Source: Candidatus Omnitrophota bacterium
GTDB lineage: Bacteria > Omnitrophota > Gorgyraeia > B26-G9
NCBI GenBank assembly: GCA_016213925.1
Contig: JACQZH010000008.1
Span: 1-53,642, forward strand
Direction of reading: 5' to 3'
Length of the DNA: 53,642 bases
In this document: positions 41,945 to 50,239 of the stretch, piece by piece
Layout: each line of letters starts with the position of its first letter
Position numbering within the stretch: the first letter of the stretch is position 1
Position numbers and translations under genes: made by a program
Notes under the pieces: generated by a model
The model's input: the letters and a program-made list of their open reading frames with translations, nothing else
Database searches by the model: none
What the model was told of the DNA's origin: nothing

Positions 41945-43648
41945 ATGAAAAAACGAAAAATTTTATTTCTGCAGCTGCCTCGCCTTGATAACGACACCCA
42001 GGCTTTGCCGGAAAATATACATCTTGCTGCCGCTTATCTCAAGCACGCCTTAAACGCTTCGAAAGAATCAGCGTGGTTTAAATGCCTCGCGCTGATAAAA
42101 AACGAGGATACCCTGGATGACCGCCACCTGCTAAAGAAAATCTGCCTGCTCAAACCCTCTGTTATTTGCGCGACTCTATACCTTTGGAACATTCAAAGAA
42201 CATTAGGATTGCAGGCAGCCGTAAAAAAATATCTTCCCGAAGTAAAAATTATCGTTGGAGGCGCTGAAGCAGCGGATAAACATCCTTTTCTTTTCAAGAA
42301 TACATCCATAGACGTTATCGCTTGCCAAGAAGGCGAAATTGTTTTCCCTTTAATTTTAAATTCCCTGCGTAGAAATAAAAAAACCGATATATCATCGGTT
42401 TTTTGGCGCGAAGGCAAAAAATTTGTCAAAGGAAAGAAAAAAATCAATCCTTACGATATTAATAAGGCATTTTCTTCTCTCCACACGCGCTATTGCCTAG
42501 CGGATAAAAACGGCCTTGCCTGCGTGGAAACTGTCCGCGGCTGCCCTCTAAGCTGCAGCTATTGCGCTTACGGAGGAAAACGCAAAAACGTATCATATTT
42601 GAACACGGAAAAAACTCTAAAACAAATAAACTCCCTGATTGAAAAAGACGCTAAAGAAATACGTTTTGTCGACCCCGCTTTTAACGCTAACCCTTATTTT
42701 AAAGATATTCTTCTGGGCTTAACAAAAATAAATAAAGATAAAAAAGTAAAATTTTTCGCGGAACTTTGGCCGAAAACAATAACCGAAGAAACCGCTAAAA
42801 ATCTGGCAAAAGCTAATTTTGCCGAAATCGAGATAGGCATCCAAAGCAAAAATAAAAATACTTTAAAACTAATTAACCGCCCCTATGGAATTTTATCGGC
42901 AGATAAAACAATACGTCATCTGATAAAAGCGGGAATACGGCCTACCGTTGATTTAATGTACGGGCTCCCCGGCCAAAAATTAAGCCACATCAAGTCCATG
43001 CTTAAATGGGCAAGCGCTTTTAAAAAAGCCAGGATTCAATGCCTTCAAACACTGCTCCTTCCCGGTACAAAGCTGCGCCAGCAAGCAAAACGGTACGGCA
43101 TTAAAACCGATAACCTGCCGCCTTACCAGGTAAATTCAACGCCGCTATTATCAGCAGAAGACATGCAGAAAGCCGAAACTCTAGCCTGCCGCATGCTGAA
43201 AATAGAAAACGATACCCCTGCTAAAAATTTTACGGGGCGTAAGCTTGCGGATTTGTTCAAAGAACAGTTAAGTTACGATATCCCTATTACCAAAAAACTT
43301 TCCATCAAAGGAAAAACTAACCGGCGCGCGGTTATTTTCAAAGGAGAAGATTTTTTTACGCATCGCAGCCAGCTCAAAGCAATAATTAACCTATGTTTAA
43401 AAACAGAACCTTATATCTTGTGGCAGTTTGTCTTGGAACTTGGCTGTAAAGAGCCGCTTGATTTGATTTATATTATTGCCGAAGAAATAAAAAAATTCCC
43501 TTTTTCTTTCCAGGACAGATTCATTCAAATACATTCCCCGGGTAAAACATGCTCCCGCCGCGTTTTTATCCTCTTAAAAGAAAACAGGCGTTTTAGCCAA
43601 TCCTGGCAAAACGCCGCGGAAAAAACATTAAAAGAACTTTTTTTCTGA
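41945..43648 (+). CDS. B12-binding-type radical SAM protein
   Basis: 567 residues: N-terminal Rossmann-like cobalamin-binding region (about 1-170; IVGGAEA, ACQEGE), radical SAM core with RGCPLSCSYCAYGG (CxxxCxxC) binding a 4Fe-4S cluster, and a C-terminal extension. ELWPKTIT, GIQSKNKNTL and DLMYGLPGQ fit the core. Reactions of this class (methyl transfer, ring closure, hopanoid or cofactor changes) cannot be told from sequence. No ribosome site before the ATG; a 41892-41924 hairpin lies in the leader. Confidence 0.88.
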   Translation: MKKRKILFLQLPRLDNDTQALPENIHLAAAYLKHALNASKESAWFKCLALIKNEDTLDDRHLLKKICLLKPSVICATLYLWNIQRTLGLQAAVKKYLPEVKIIVGGAEAADKHPFLFKNTSIDVIACQEGEIVFPLILNSLRRNKKTDISSVFWREGKKFVKGKKKINPYDINKAFSSLHTRYCLADKNGLACVETVRGCPLSCSYCAYGGKRKNVSYLNTEKTLKQINSLIEKDAKEIRFVDPAFNANPYFKDILLGLTKINKDKKVKFFAELWPKTITEETAKNLAKANFAEIEIGIQSKNKNTLKLINRPYGILSADKTIRHLIKAGIRPTVDLMYGLPGQKLSHIKSMLKWASAFKKARIQCLQTLLLPGTKLRQQAKRYGIKTDNLPPYQVNSTPLLSAEDMQKAETLACRMLKIENDTPAKNFTGRKLADLFKEQLSYDIPITKKLSIKGKTNRRAVIFKGEDFFTHRSQLKAIINLCLKTEPYILWQFVLELGCKEPLDLIYIIAEEIKKFPFSFQDRFIQIHSPGKTCSRRVFILLKENRRFSQSWQNAAEKTLKELFF

Positions 43649-43760
43649 CAACCCAATAGTCTTTCAATCCCCGATTCTATTTATTGAAAAATCTACATTT
43701 GCTTCAAAAACATTTTTGATAAGGCCCCTCTGCAGCTCTTTCTGTCATCTGTTTTTTATC

Positions 43761-43802
43761 TTTAGCCTTTGGCCTGCAGCCTGTGACTTAGTAACTTTTT
43801 TG
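43761..43802. repeat. heptamer repeat copy
   Basis: In-phase 7-mers TTTAGCC, TTTGGCC, TGCAGCC, TGTGACT, TAGTAAC, TTTTTTG. The spacer (43649-43833) lies between convergent genes and has no reading frame. Confidence 0.6.
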
Positions 43803-43833
43803 CCTGCAATCACTAGCGACTATCGTTTATCAC

Positions 43834-45333
43834 CTAAATTTTATCCGCTCCCCTCTTTGAAAGCGTCCTCTCTACTGCTTGTTGCCATTTTTCATAAAGA
43901 ACCCCTGCTTTTGCTTTTGAAATCTTCGGGGTAAAAACCCTATCATTTTTCCAGCACTTTTTTATCTGTGCCGCGTTTTTCCAAAATCCAACCGCAAGGC
44001 CACTAAGATACGCAACCCCTAATGAAGTAATTTCAATTGTTTTTGGCCTGTTTACTTTTACCCCCAGAATATCCGCTTGAAACTGGCAAAGAAAATTATT
44101 AGCCGCCGCTCCTCCGTCTACCTGCAAACCGCGGATCTTAAGCCCCGAATCTTTTTGCATGGCATCAAACACATCTTTTGTCTGATAGCACATTGCTTCT
44201 AATGCAGCTCTTACTATATGGCCCTTTTTTGTCCCGCGCGTAATACCGAATATACTGCCCCGCGCATCAGAATCCCAATACGGAGCTCCCAGCCCAACCA
44301 GCGCCGGGACAAAATAAACTCCGGCATTATCCTTTACAGACTCCGCGATCTTTTCCGATAAAGATGCTTTCTCCAAAAGCCCTAATCCGTCCCGCAGCCA
44401 TTGGATTGCCGCTCCGGCAATAAATACCGCGCCTTCAAGCACATATACCGGTTTTCCTGTATCACTACAGCCAAGCGTGGTTATAAGCCCGTGCTTTGAT
44501 TGCACGTGTTTTTTTCCTGTATTAAGCAGCATAAAACATCCTGTGCCATAGGTATTTTTCATTGTTCCCGGATTAAAACATGCCTGGCCGAATAGAGCTG
44601 CCTGCTGGTCTCCGGCAATACCGGCAATGGGAATTCCCGAAGCTAGGTTACCATGCGCCGCGGTTTTGCCGAAAATCCCTGATGATTTTTTAACGCAGGG
44701 CATCATTGTTTTTGGAATATTAAATCTTTTAAGAATTTTTTCATCCCAATTAAGCGTCTTAATATTAAAAAGCATTGTCCTCGAAGCATTGGTAAAATCA
44801 GTCGCATGCGCGGCGCCGTTGGTTAACTTCCACAATATCCACGCGTCCGTAGTGCCAAAAAGAAGTTTTCCCTGTTTTGCTTTTGATAACGCTCCTTTTA
44901 CGTTTTTTAATATCCACTCTATTTTTGTCGCGGAAAAATAAGCGTCTATAGGCAGGCCTGTTCTTGTCCTAAAAAACTCAACCTCTCCTTTTTTCTTTTT
45001 TAATTCATCACAGCGTGTTGAAGTCCTGCGGCACTGCCAAACAATAGCATTATAAACCGGCTTTGAAGTGGTTTTATCCCAAACCACAGTAGTCTCTCTT
45101 TGATTAGTAATGCCGATTGCTTGAATTTCTGCGTTCGGCACTTGCTTAAGCACACTTTGGATGGAATCTAAAACACTTTGCCAAATTTCCCGGGGATCAT
45201 GCTCAACCCAGCCGGGTTTAGGGAAATACTGGGTAAATTCTCTATACGCGCTGGCTTTTTGGTTTGCGTTTTTATCATATAATATCGCCCTGCTTGCGGT
45301 TGTCCCCTGGTCTATGGCTAAAATATATCTCAC
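43834..45333 (-). CDS. glpK: glycerol kinase
   Basis: 499 residues, full length. FGGY kinase: DQGTTASRA (phosphate 1 motif), NQRET, GLPIDAYFSATKI, GCFMLLNTG and the PS00445-like region near VQVDGGAAANNFL. It makes glycerol-3-phosphate from glycerol and ATP in the cytoplasm. GTG start with GGGAG upstream. It begins 25 nt after a PilP-like exported-protein gene on the same strand; that pairing has no obvious logic. No glycerol facilitator or GlpD is near. Confidence 0.97.
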   Translation of the reverse strand: MRYILAIDQGTTASRAILYDKNANQKASAYREFTQYFPKPGWVEHDPREIWQSVLDSIQSVLKQVPNAEIQAIGITNQRETTVVWDKTTSKPVYNAIVWQCRRTSTRCDELKKKKGEVEFFRTRTGLPIDAYFSATKIEWILKNVKGALSKAKQGKLLFGTTDAWILWKLTNGAAHATDFTNASRTMLFNIKTLNWDEKILKRFNIPKTMMPCVKKSSGIFGKTAAHGNLASGIPIAGIAGDQQAALFGQACFNPGTMKNTYGTGCFMLLNTGKKHVQSKHGLITTLGCSDTGKPVYVLEGAVFIAGAAIQWLRDGLGLLEKASLSEKIAESVKDNAGVYFVPALVGLGAPYWDSDARGSIFGITRGTKKGHIVRAALEAMCYQTKDVFDAMQKDSGLKIRGLQVDGGAAANNFLCQFQADILGVKVNRPKTIEITSLGVAYLSGLAVGFWKNAAQIKKCWKNDRVFTPKISKAKAGVLYEKWQQAVERTLSKRGADKI

Positions 45334-45357
45334 TGCGCTTTCTCCCTTTTTAGCAGT

Positions 45358-45993
45358 CTATTCCCGATATCTATCATTAGGAACGCTCTTATAGACATTC
45401 CCGTAAAATGTCCTGGTTAGATCCTTGATCATTTCCCCGTTTTTGTGTATTTCTATAGACATCCACGGGCTTGTTTTAGTAAAAAAGTGTTCGACGATAT
45501 ATCTCTTGTCTCCATTTGGTAATACTTCCTGCGCTTTAAGCTCTCTAACAACATCTATTGCGCTATTATTGCAAGAACGATAAATTACCGTTAAGTTTTC
45601 CTTTGAACTAACAATTAAATCTGTCGCGTTGGCAACTCCGCCTTTTAATATTATTTTAGCGGTATTATCTTTATTATTCCACTCGACACCATCATCCAGT
45701 TTAACTACCGGTAAAGAGATTTCCTGTTCTTTTTGAGCAGATTTTGGCTTTTTAGCCTTCATCTCCTTGGCCACTACCTTATCCCCGAGTTTAAAAACCA
45801 CTCTTTCTTTTTCTATTTTTTGCACTGTATATTCCCCTATTTTATCTCCCTCTTTTAGCAGCTCTCCATTAACAATGGCTACAGGATCTTCTCCGGGGGA
45901 AATACCTTCAACTTCTATTCTCATCTGGGCAAAAACCAGCGTTTGAAGCAATAGGACAATTCCGATTATTAAAATAACGGTTTTATAAAACAT
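45358..45993 (-). CDS. exported PilP/GspB-like protein
   Basis: 211 residues: signal peptide or anchor (VILIIGIVLLLQTLVFA), then a small beta domain PVAIVNGELLKEGDKIGEYTVQKIEKERVVFKLGDK, the pattern of the C-terminal domain in GspB/PilP-like secretion or pilus proteins (AIVNG...G..I.....v...I....v.l). A second region, residues 110-200, is unknown. It may be a periplasmic assembly factor, but no pilus or type II secretion gene is adjacent. AAGGAGTG precedes the ATG. Confidence 0.7.
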   Translation of the reverse strand: MFYKTVILIIGIVLLLQTLVFAQMRIEVEGISPGEDPVAIVNGELLKEGDKIGEYTVQKIEKERVVFKLGDKVVAKEMKAKKPKSAQKEQEISLPVVKLDDGVEWNNKDNTAKIILKGGVANATDLIVSSKENLTVIYRSCNNSAIDVVRELKAQEVLPNGDKRYIVEHFFTKTSPWMSIEIHKNGEMIKDLTRTFYGNVYKSVPNDRYRE

Positions 45994-46064
45994 TTATGTT
46001 ACACTCCTTCTTTTCTTCTTTATCTAAATATGCTATAAGATAGCCGCTATTCCTTTTTTCTATC

Positions 46065-46099
46065 TTTAGCCTGCAGCTTGTATCCTGTAACTTGCGGTC
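46065..46099. repeat. heptamer repeat copy
   Basis: In-phase 7-mers TTTAGCC, TGCAGCT, TGTATCC, TGTAACT, TGCGGTC. The copy lies in the spacer 45994-46110 with no gene in it. Confidence 0.6.
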
Positions 46100-46110
46100 T
46101 TTCTATTCTC

Positions 46111-46872
46111 TTATATATCACTCATTATTTTAGCAATTCTAACCGCAGTCTGTTTATTCTGCCAGTATTTCACATGCGCGCTGATTGGGAAGAATCCGGT
46201 TCTTACGCTTGTATCTTTAACATCTATTTTAGAAAAGAACGGCTTGCATCTTCTGGCTATGCCGTCCTCATTATCATAAATATTATGCCAGGCTTTAACA
46301 TTGGCAGGTAAAGTCAACTCTGACTCCACATGCCCCATAGCCGAAATAAATATCGGGATTGGCGAGCCCAAAGTAATAAAAGACAGCACATTTATATCTT
46401 GGAGCAATGAATGTTTTCTAAACCCGAACAAATAATCAAAAGCAATCACACTCCCCAAAGAATGCGCGATAACAATTGTATCTTTTGATTCCTGCGTAAT
46501 AGCTTTAAAGCTTTTATCGATCTTTTCTAAAATCCCCATCTCTCCGGAAACTTTATCGCCTTTATCTTTAATGTAATACATTATCTGCAAGGCTAAAGGA
46601 TCGATTTTTTTCGAAGCCCAATTCCAAAACCCTTTTTTCCTGCCATAAAGCTCATACTCTAAATTCAAATAGCGGTTAGTCAAATCCGTGGTAACATCAG
46701 CCCAGAGGATTTCTTTTTGCACAAATTGAGCTTTTTTCTGCTCAATCACGTTCTCATTAAGCCCTTTGCTCTTTAGAATCTTCCCGTAATTATCAATAAT
46801 GCTTTTGAATAACCAATTACTATACCCCGTGGTTTGATAGTTTATGCCATGTATAAATATTAAATTAATCAT
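46111..46872 (-). CDS. alpha/beta hydrolase (lipase/esterase-like)
   Basis: 253 residues without a signal peptide. First strand LIFIHGIN with oxyanion HG, nucleophile elbow IVIAHSLGSV (Ser about residue 138), a likely acid NEDG and the catalytic His in SAHVKYW. It resembles GPI-inositol-deacylase/PGAP1-like or serine-esterase folds. GAGAGAAG precedes the ATG. A 17-codon copy of its 5' end lies upstream (46927-46977), so the gene has been partly duplicated. Confidence 0.82.
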   Translation of the reverse strand: MINLIFIHGINYQTTGYSNWLFKSIIDNYGKILKSKGLNENVIEQKKAQFVQKEILWADVTTDLTNRYLNLEYELYGRKKGFWNWASKKIDPLALQIMYYIKDKGDKVSGEMGILEKIDKSFKAITQESKDTIVIAHSLGSVIAFDYLFGFRKHSLLQDINVLSFITLGSPIPIFISAMGHVESELTLPANVKAWHNIYDNEDGIARRCKPFFSKIDVKDTSVRTGFFPISAHVKYWQNKQTAVRIAKIMSDI

Positions 46873-46893
46873 ATTTCTTCTCTCTTTTCCTAA

Positions 46894-46921
46894 CCGCTAT
46901 ACGCTACACGATAAACCCTGT
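46894..46921. repeat. heptamer repeat at the duplication boundary
   Basis: CCGCTAT, ACGCTAC, ACGATAA, ACCCTGT in 7-nt steps. The run lies between the full hydrolase start and its truncated copy. Confidence 0.5.
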
Positions 46922-46926
46922 TTTTT

Positions 46927-46977
46927 ATATCCTGTTGTCTGATAATTAATCCCGTGGATAAAGATTATATTTATCAT
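46927..46977 (-). pseudogene. truncated 5' copy of the hydrolase gene
   Basis: From an ATG at 46977, 17 codons read MINIIFIHGINYQTTGY, nearly the start of the intact hydrolase (MINLIFIHGINYQTTGY). GGGGAG precedes this ATG. After this the frame runs into the heptamer repeat and stops within about 10 codons. A partial duplicate, or the original start from which the present gene was shifted. Confidence 0.7.
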
Positions 46978-47053
46978 TTCTCCCCACCCCCTATCCCCGT
47001 TACCCTAACCCCTGCTTTTTTGTTTTTCTACTATAAGCTATCAGCCATGCCTG

Positions 47054-47074
47054 TCCGCCAAGCTTTGTGGCGGA
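47054..47074. terminator. perfect 7-bp hairpin downstream of the beta-repeat gene
   Basis: TCCGCCA/TGGCGGA stem with a 7-nt loop, 15 nt after the stop of the gene that ends at 47089 (minus). No U run follows on the minus strand, so an intrinsic terminator role is uncertain; it may be a repeat palindrome. Confidence 0.35.
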
Positions 47075-47088
47075 AGCAATCCGCTATA

Positions 47089-48141
47089 TTACCAACGCAA
47101 TCCTGCCCCAATCGTAACCACACTCTCATCCTTTGATTTAAGAAACCGCAAAAATGCTAACCCCTCTCCGTCTAGTATCTCACGGGAAAGCTGTACTTGA
47201 GCGCTGATATTTTTATTCCGCTCATTCTTCAACTCAAAACTTATGCTGTCTTTTGAAGTTAGTTTAGCTTCCGCGCCAAAAGTAATGGAGTGAATTTCTT
47301 TATTTTCATATTCCACTTCAAACATTAAGCCGATATTCTTTTTTATTTTCCATTTACCGAATAACGTAAGCGTACGCATTGCTTGCGCCTTGCCGCCACC
47401 AATACCTACTTCATATTTAATATACTTATCTTTGAATATCCCCGCGCTAGCCTTAAAATTAAACACAGAATCAGACCGCGCGTCAAGCACATAACTTATC
47501 CGGCCTTTGTCTTTTATATCCCAATATCCTTGGAATATCAGCGTATTAATTTGTTTCTTTTTAGTAATAAGCCGGGCTTTTTCATATTGATAGATAATCT
47601 GATGGTTACCTGCCCCGCCGTTACGCCCGGTGGCGGGGTTTATTTCCCAAGCCCCTCTAAACGTCAGGATATCCGTGCATCCCTTTTCCTTCTGGACTCT
47701 GAATGTAAGGCGGTTATTTTTATCCGCGCTCCAAGCTCCTTTAAGCTCTAATATATAGATCGACTCGGTATTATCTTTAGTGTGTGTAGTAAGGCTAAAC
47801 GCTATAGAATTTTTTGCTGTGCCGATAATATCCGCTTGCAAAGTCAACTTATCGCCCAAAATTTCTCTGCCCCATTTATTAAGCTCTATGCACAGGTTAT
47901 GATCTTTATCTAAAGTCCATTTGCCTTCCAGCTTAACCTGATACGGCATTTCCATGCCTTGCGGAGTAGGAGCTTTTATAAGGTAGGATATTGTATTATT
48001 TTCGTCGACTTTAAACCGGCCGTCAAGCACCTGCCTGAACCTGGAAAGCCCGCTTTCTTTACCGGCTCTATTAATAATCAATCGGTTATAGGGATCGATT
48101 TCGTAGGTAACTTTTTCGCTGTTTTGGTTTTTGCTTTCCAT
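47089..48141 (-). CDS. beta-repeat protein of unknown function (350 aa)
   Basis: 350 residues made of about eight repeats of roughly 35-45 residues with the form L-G-W/F-x-D/K-x-N-x-L/I-x-F (LEGKWTLDKDHNLCIEL, LKGAWSADKNNRLTFRV, LFGKWKIKKNIGLMFEV). It ends VVTIGAGLRW: alternating strands and a final aromatic residue as in outer-membrane beta-barrels. However, no signal peptide is seen. I do not recognise a named family; related open repeat proteins exist in Omnitrophota as far as I recall. Could be a barrel, a solenoid or a lipid-binding protein. Confidence 0.65.
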   Translation of the reverse strand: MESKNQNSEKVTYEIDPYNRLIINRAGKESGLSRFRQVLDGRFKVDENNTISYLIKAPTPQGMEMPYQVKLEGKWTLDKDHNLCIELNKWGREILGDKLTLQADIIGTAKNSIAFSLTTHTKDNTESIYILELKGAWSADKNNRLTFRVQKEKGCTDILTFRGAWEINPATGRNGGAGNHQIIYQYEKARLITKKKQINTLIFQGYWDIKDKGRISYVLDARSDSVFNFKASAGIFKDKYIKYEVGIGGGKAQAMRTLTLFGKWKIKKNIGLMFEVEYENKEIHSITFGAEAKLTSKDSISFELKNERNKNISAQVQLSREILDGEGLAFLRFLKSKDESVVTIGAGLRW

Positions 48142-48212
48142 AATAGCTATAGATTAATAGAAAAATTTAATTTTATAAATAACTTTAAATCTTTAAACTC
48201 TCTTATCTCTAT

Positions 48213-48731
48213 TTACCGGTTAGTTTTCTTCTTCTTTTTGAAAGGTTTTTTAGGAGATTCCGCTGGTTTGGCCGCTTTTGGCTTTTCAGCAGGCGCGGCA
48301 TTTATTGTTACCGGTATTTCTTGTTTCGGCTTGTCAAGTACTTGAGGCTTGAAAATGCTTTTATTACTCTTGCGTTTTGTAAAGCACTCTTTGCAATAGA
48401 CCTGACGGTCTTCTCTTGGCTTGAACGGAACCTCACAATCCATGCCGCAATCTGCGCAGATTGCTTTGTGCATATGCCTGTTTTCCCTGACTGGTTTTGG
48501 CAAGGAGGCTATTACCGGCTGCTGCTGCTGTTTAGGCACATTCGGTACAGCAATCGGTTGTGCCGGGATACGGCTAAGCACCATATCAATCTTTGCTTCA
48601 AAAGAGGTAAGCTTCTGGACCAGCATAGTAAGCAGCCCAACAATATCCTGTTCAGCGCCTGCAGGAACCGTGGAAGATTTAGTTTTGATACGTTTACTAG
48701 CCACAACTTTTTTTTTCGCGCTTTTTTTCAT
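48213..48731 (-). CDS. zinc-ribbon CxxC-x17-CxxC protein (172 aa)
   Basis: 172 residues from the ATG at 48731 with GGAGG upstream (an earlier ATG lacks a site). Lys-rich N-terminus, a probable helix (EQDIVGLLTMLVQKLTSFEAKI), a Gln/Pro linker, then CADC, 17 residues with EVPFKPREDRQVY, CKEC, and a long basic Pro/Lys tail. The ribbon matches that of the 60-aa protein at 640-822. Likely nucleic-acid binding, inferred from charge. Stop at 48213. Confidence 0.78.
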   Translation of the reverse strand: MKKSAKKKVVASKRIKTKSSTVPAGAEQDIVGLLTMLVQKLTSFEAKIDMVLSRIPAQPIAVPNVPKQQQQPVIASLPKPVRENRHMHKAICADCGMDCEVPFKPREDRQVYCKECFTKRKSNKSIFKPQVLDKPKQEIPVTINAAPAEKPKAAKPAESPKKPFKKKKKTNR

Positions 48732-48849
48732 TCTGCCTCCGGTCATAGGGTCATAGAATATATTCAAAATAAACTGTCACTTATTTGTATATTTTAATAC
48801 TTGAATCTATACAAGACAATATAAAATTTTTTCACACATAAGGGCTCAG

Positions 48850-48925
48850 CCGCTGCACTCACAACGGTCCTGCCGCCGCCTCTTCGGCATGGTTGTTCGT
48901 TACCCTGGCCCCGGGGAACCAATCT
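48850..48925. other. GC-rich patch in AT-rich spacer
   Basis: Within the spacer 48732-49011 this patch is far richer in GC than its surroundings and can fold as a hairpin (ACAAC...GTTGT with TGCC/GGCA). No frame longer than about 14 codons is visible. It might be a small repeat or an RNA; I cannot say which. Confidence 0.35.
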
Positions 48926-49011
48926 TCTGATGCTATCGCTTAAATCTTAATTATTAATTTATCATTTGGGCTTTACTTAAAAACCATACTTAACTTCTTG
49001 TTAAGCAATGG

Positions 49012-49728
49012 TCATTTTTTTCTTATTACCACTTGCCATCCTTTATGCAAAACTTCTATATACGGCTGAAATACGCCGATAAATGCGTCAATGGCGATTT
49101 CCGGTCTTGACATCAGCGGCATAGTCTTTCCTTGCCATTCCTTCCATTCATAATCATCAAAAATCATAATACCGTCTGCTTTTAATAAGCCCCAGCACAA
49201 TAGCGCATCAGTTAAAACATCAATCGCTTCATGAGAACCATCAATATAAATCACATCAAAACTATTTAAAGGCAGTTCTCTTAGTTTAACCTGGGAATAG
49301 CCCTTGATTACCGTCACTCTTTTTTTAAATCCACCGATTGTTAAATTCTTTAAAAATATTTTATAATAAGCATCTTGAAAAATATCGACTGCTGAAGCTT
49401 TTGAACTGGGATCGGTAAAAATATTTTCCAACATCCAAAGAAGCGACCTTCCTTCAAATACACCAACTTCCAAATAATTAATATTAGGCTTTCCTTTTAA
49501 ATGGGCTAATATTTTTTCCCATAAAGGAATACGGCCCCTTTCAGTAAACCAATCGGTTGTAAAAACATAAGGCTTCTTATAATGTTCCGGATTTGTTCTT
49601 TGGGTGATCTCAAGAGCAGCTTCTTTTGTTTCTGCCCTGCAAAACATGGTAAAATTAGATAATAAAGTAATAACAATTATACTTCCTAAGATAAAAATTA
49701 TTTTTTTCCTGCTGGTTAGTATTTTCAT
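49012..49728 (-). CDS. membrane-anchored or exported class I methyltransferase (Methyltransf_24-like)
   Basis: 238 residues: N-terminal hydrophobic segment (IIFILGSIIVITLLSNFTMF) ending near CRA, then a SAM-dependent fold with motif I NYLEVGVFEGRS, acidic AVDIF, IYIDGSH and MIFDDYEW. These fit Methyltransf_24/macrocin O-methyltransferase-like enzymes. CAGGAG precedes the ATG. A SAM enzyme behind an export signal is unusual, as SAM is cytosolic; it may stay anchored facing the cytoplasm. Confidence 0.8.
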   Translation of the reverse strand: MKILTSRKKIIFILGSIIVITLLSNFTMFCRAETKEAALEITQRTNPEHYKKPYVFTTDWFTERGRIPLWEKILAHLKGKPNINYLEVGVFEGRSLLWMLENIFTDPSSKASAVDIFQDAYYKIFLKNLTIGGFKKRVTVIKGYSQVKLRELPLNSFDVIYIDGSHEAIDVLTDALLCWGLLKADGIMIFDDYEWKEWQGKTMPLMSRPEIAIDAFIGVFQPYIEVLHKGWQVVIRKK

Positions 49729-49869
49729 AGCTCCTGTTTTTTAAAGTACCACTCTTTGCGATATATCCTGCCGCATCAGCACCTTATTAGCTGCGTTTAA
49801 GAATTACCAATCCTTCATGAATTAGGGGAATAAAAATAACCGCTATTTATCCTCAAACACAATCGTCAA

Positions 49870-49992
49870 TTAATTTCCACTGTTGAAAGCTGACCCCGTA
49901 GTTTTCTTCGTTTTTTTCTCAAGCCGTTTCTCTTTTAGCGTTTTTGCTGCCTTCTTTTTTACGTTTTTTCTAGCATCATGGCTTTTTCCCAT
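49870..49992 (-). CDS. small Lys-rich protein (40 aa)
   Basis: 40 residues from an ATG at 49992 with GGAGAAACG just upstream. Sequence starts MGKSHDARKNVKKKAAK, then continues Lys/Arg/Glu-rich, ending FNSGN. Similar short MGKSxDxKK-type peptides occur in several bacterial lineages; function unknown, possibly nucleic-acid or ribosome binding, judging only by charge. Confidence 0.6.
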   Translation of the reverse strand: MGKSHDARKNVKKKAAKTLKEKRLEKKTKKTTGSAFNSGN

Positions 49993-50239
49993 ATCGTTTC
50001 TCCTTTTTTTGTTTATCTATGTAAACCTGCCCCCCTTCCTCTTATCGAATAAGTAGGGACATGCCTTAACGGTAATCACTTCTATTTTTTACCGCCACCC
50101 ATTAGTTCGCCTTTTCTTTGTCTTAAACATTTTTTATTATACCACACTATTTAAACAAAGGTTGTTTTTCTATGTTTGCTTTTGAGTCTTGGATCATCCC
50201 GATCACTTCCGTACCTCAATCGCCGTAAATTTACAGGCT

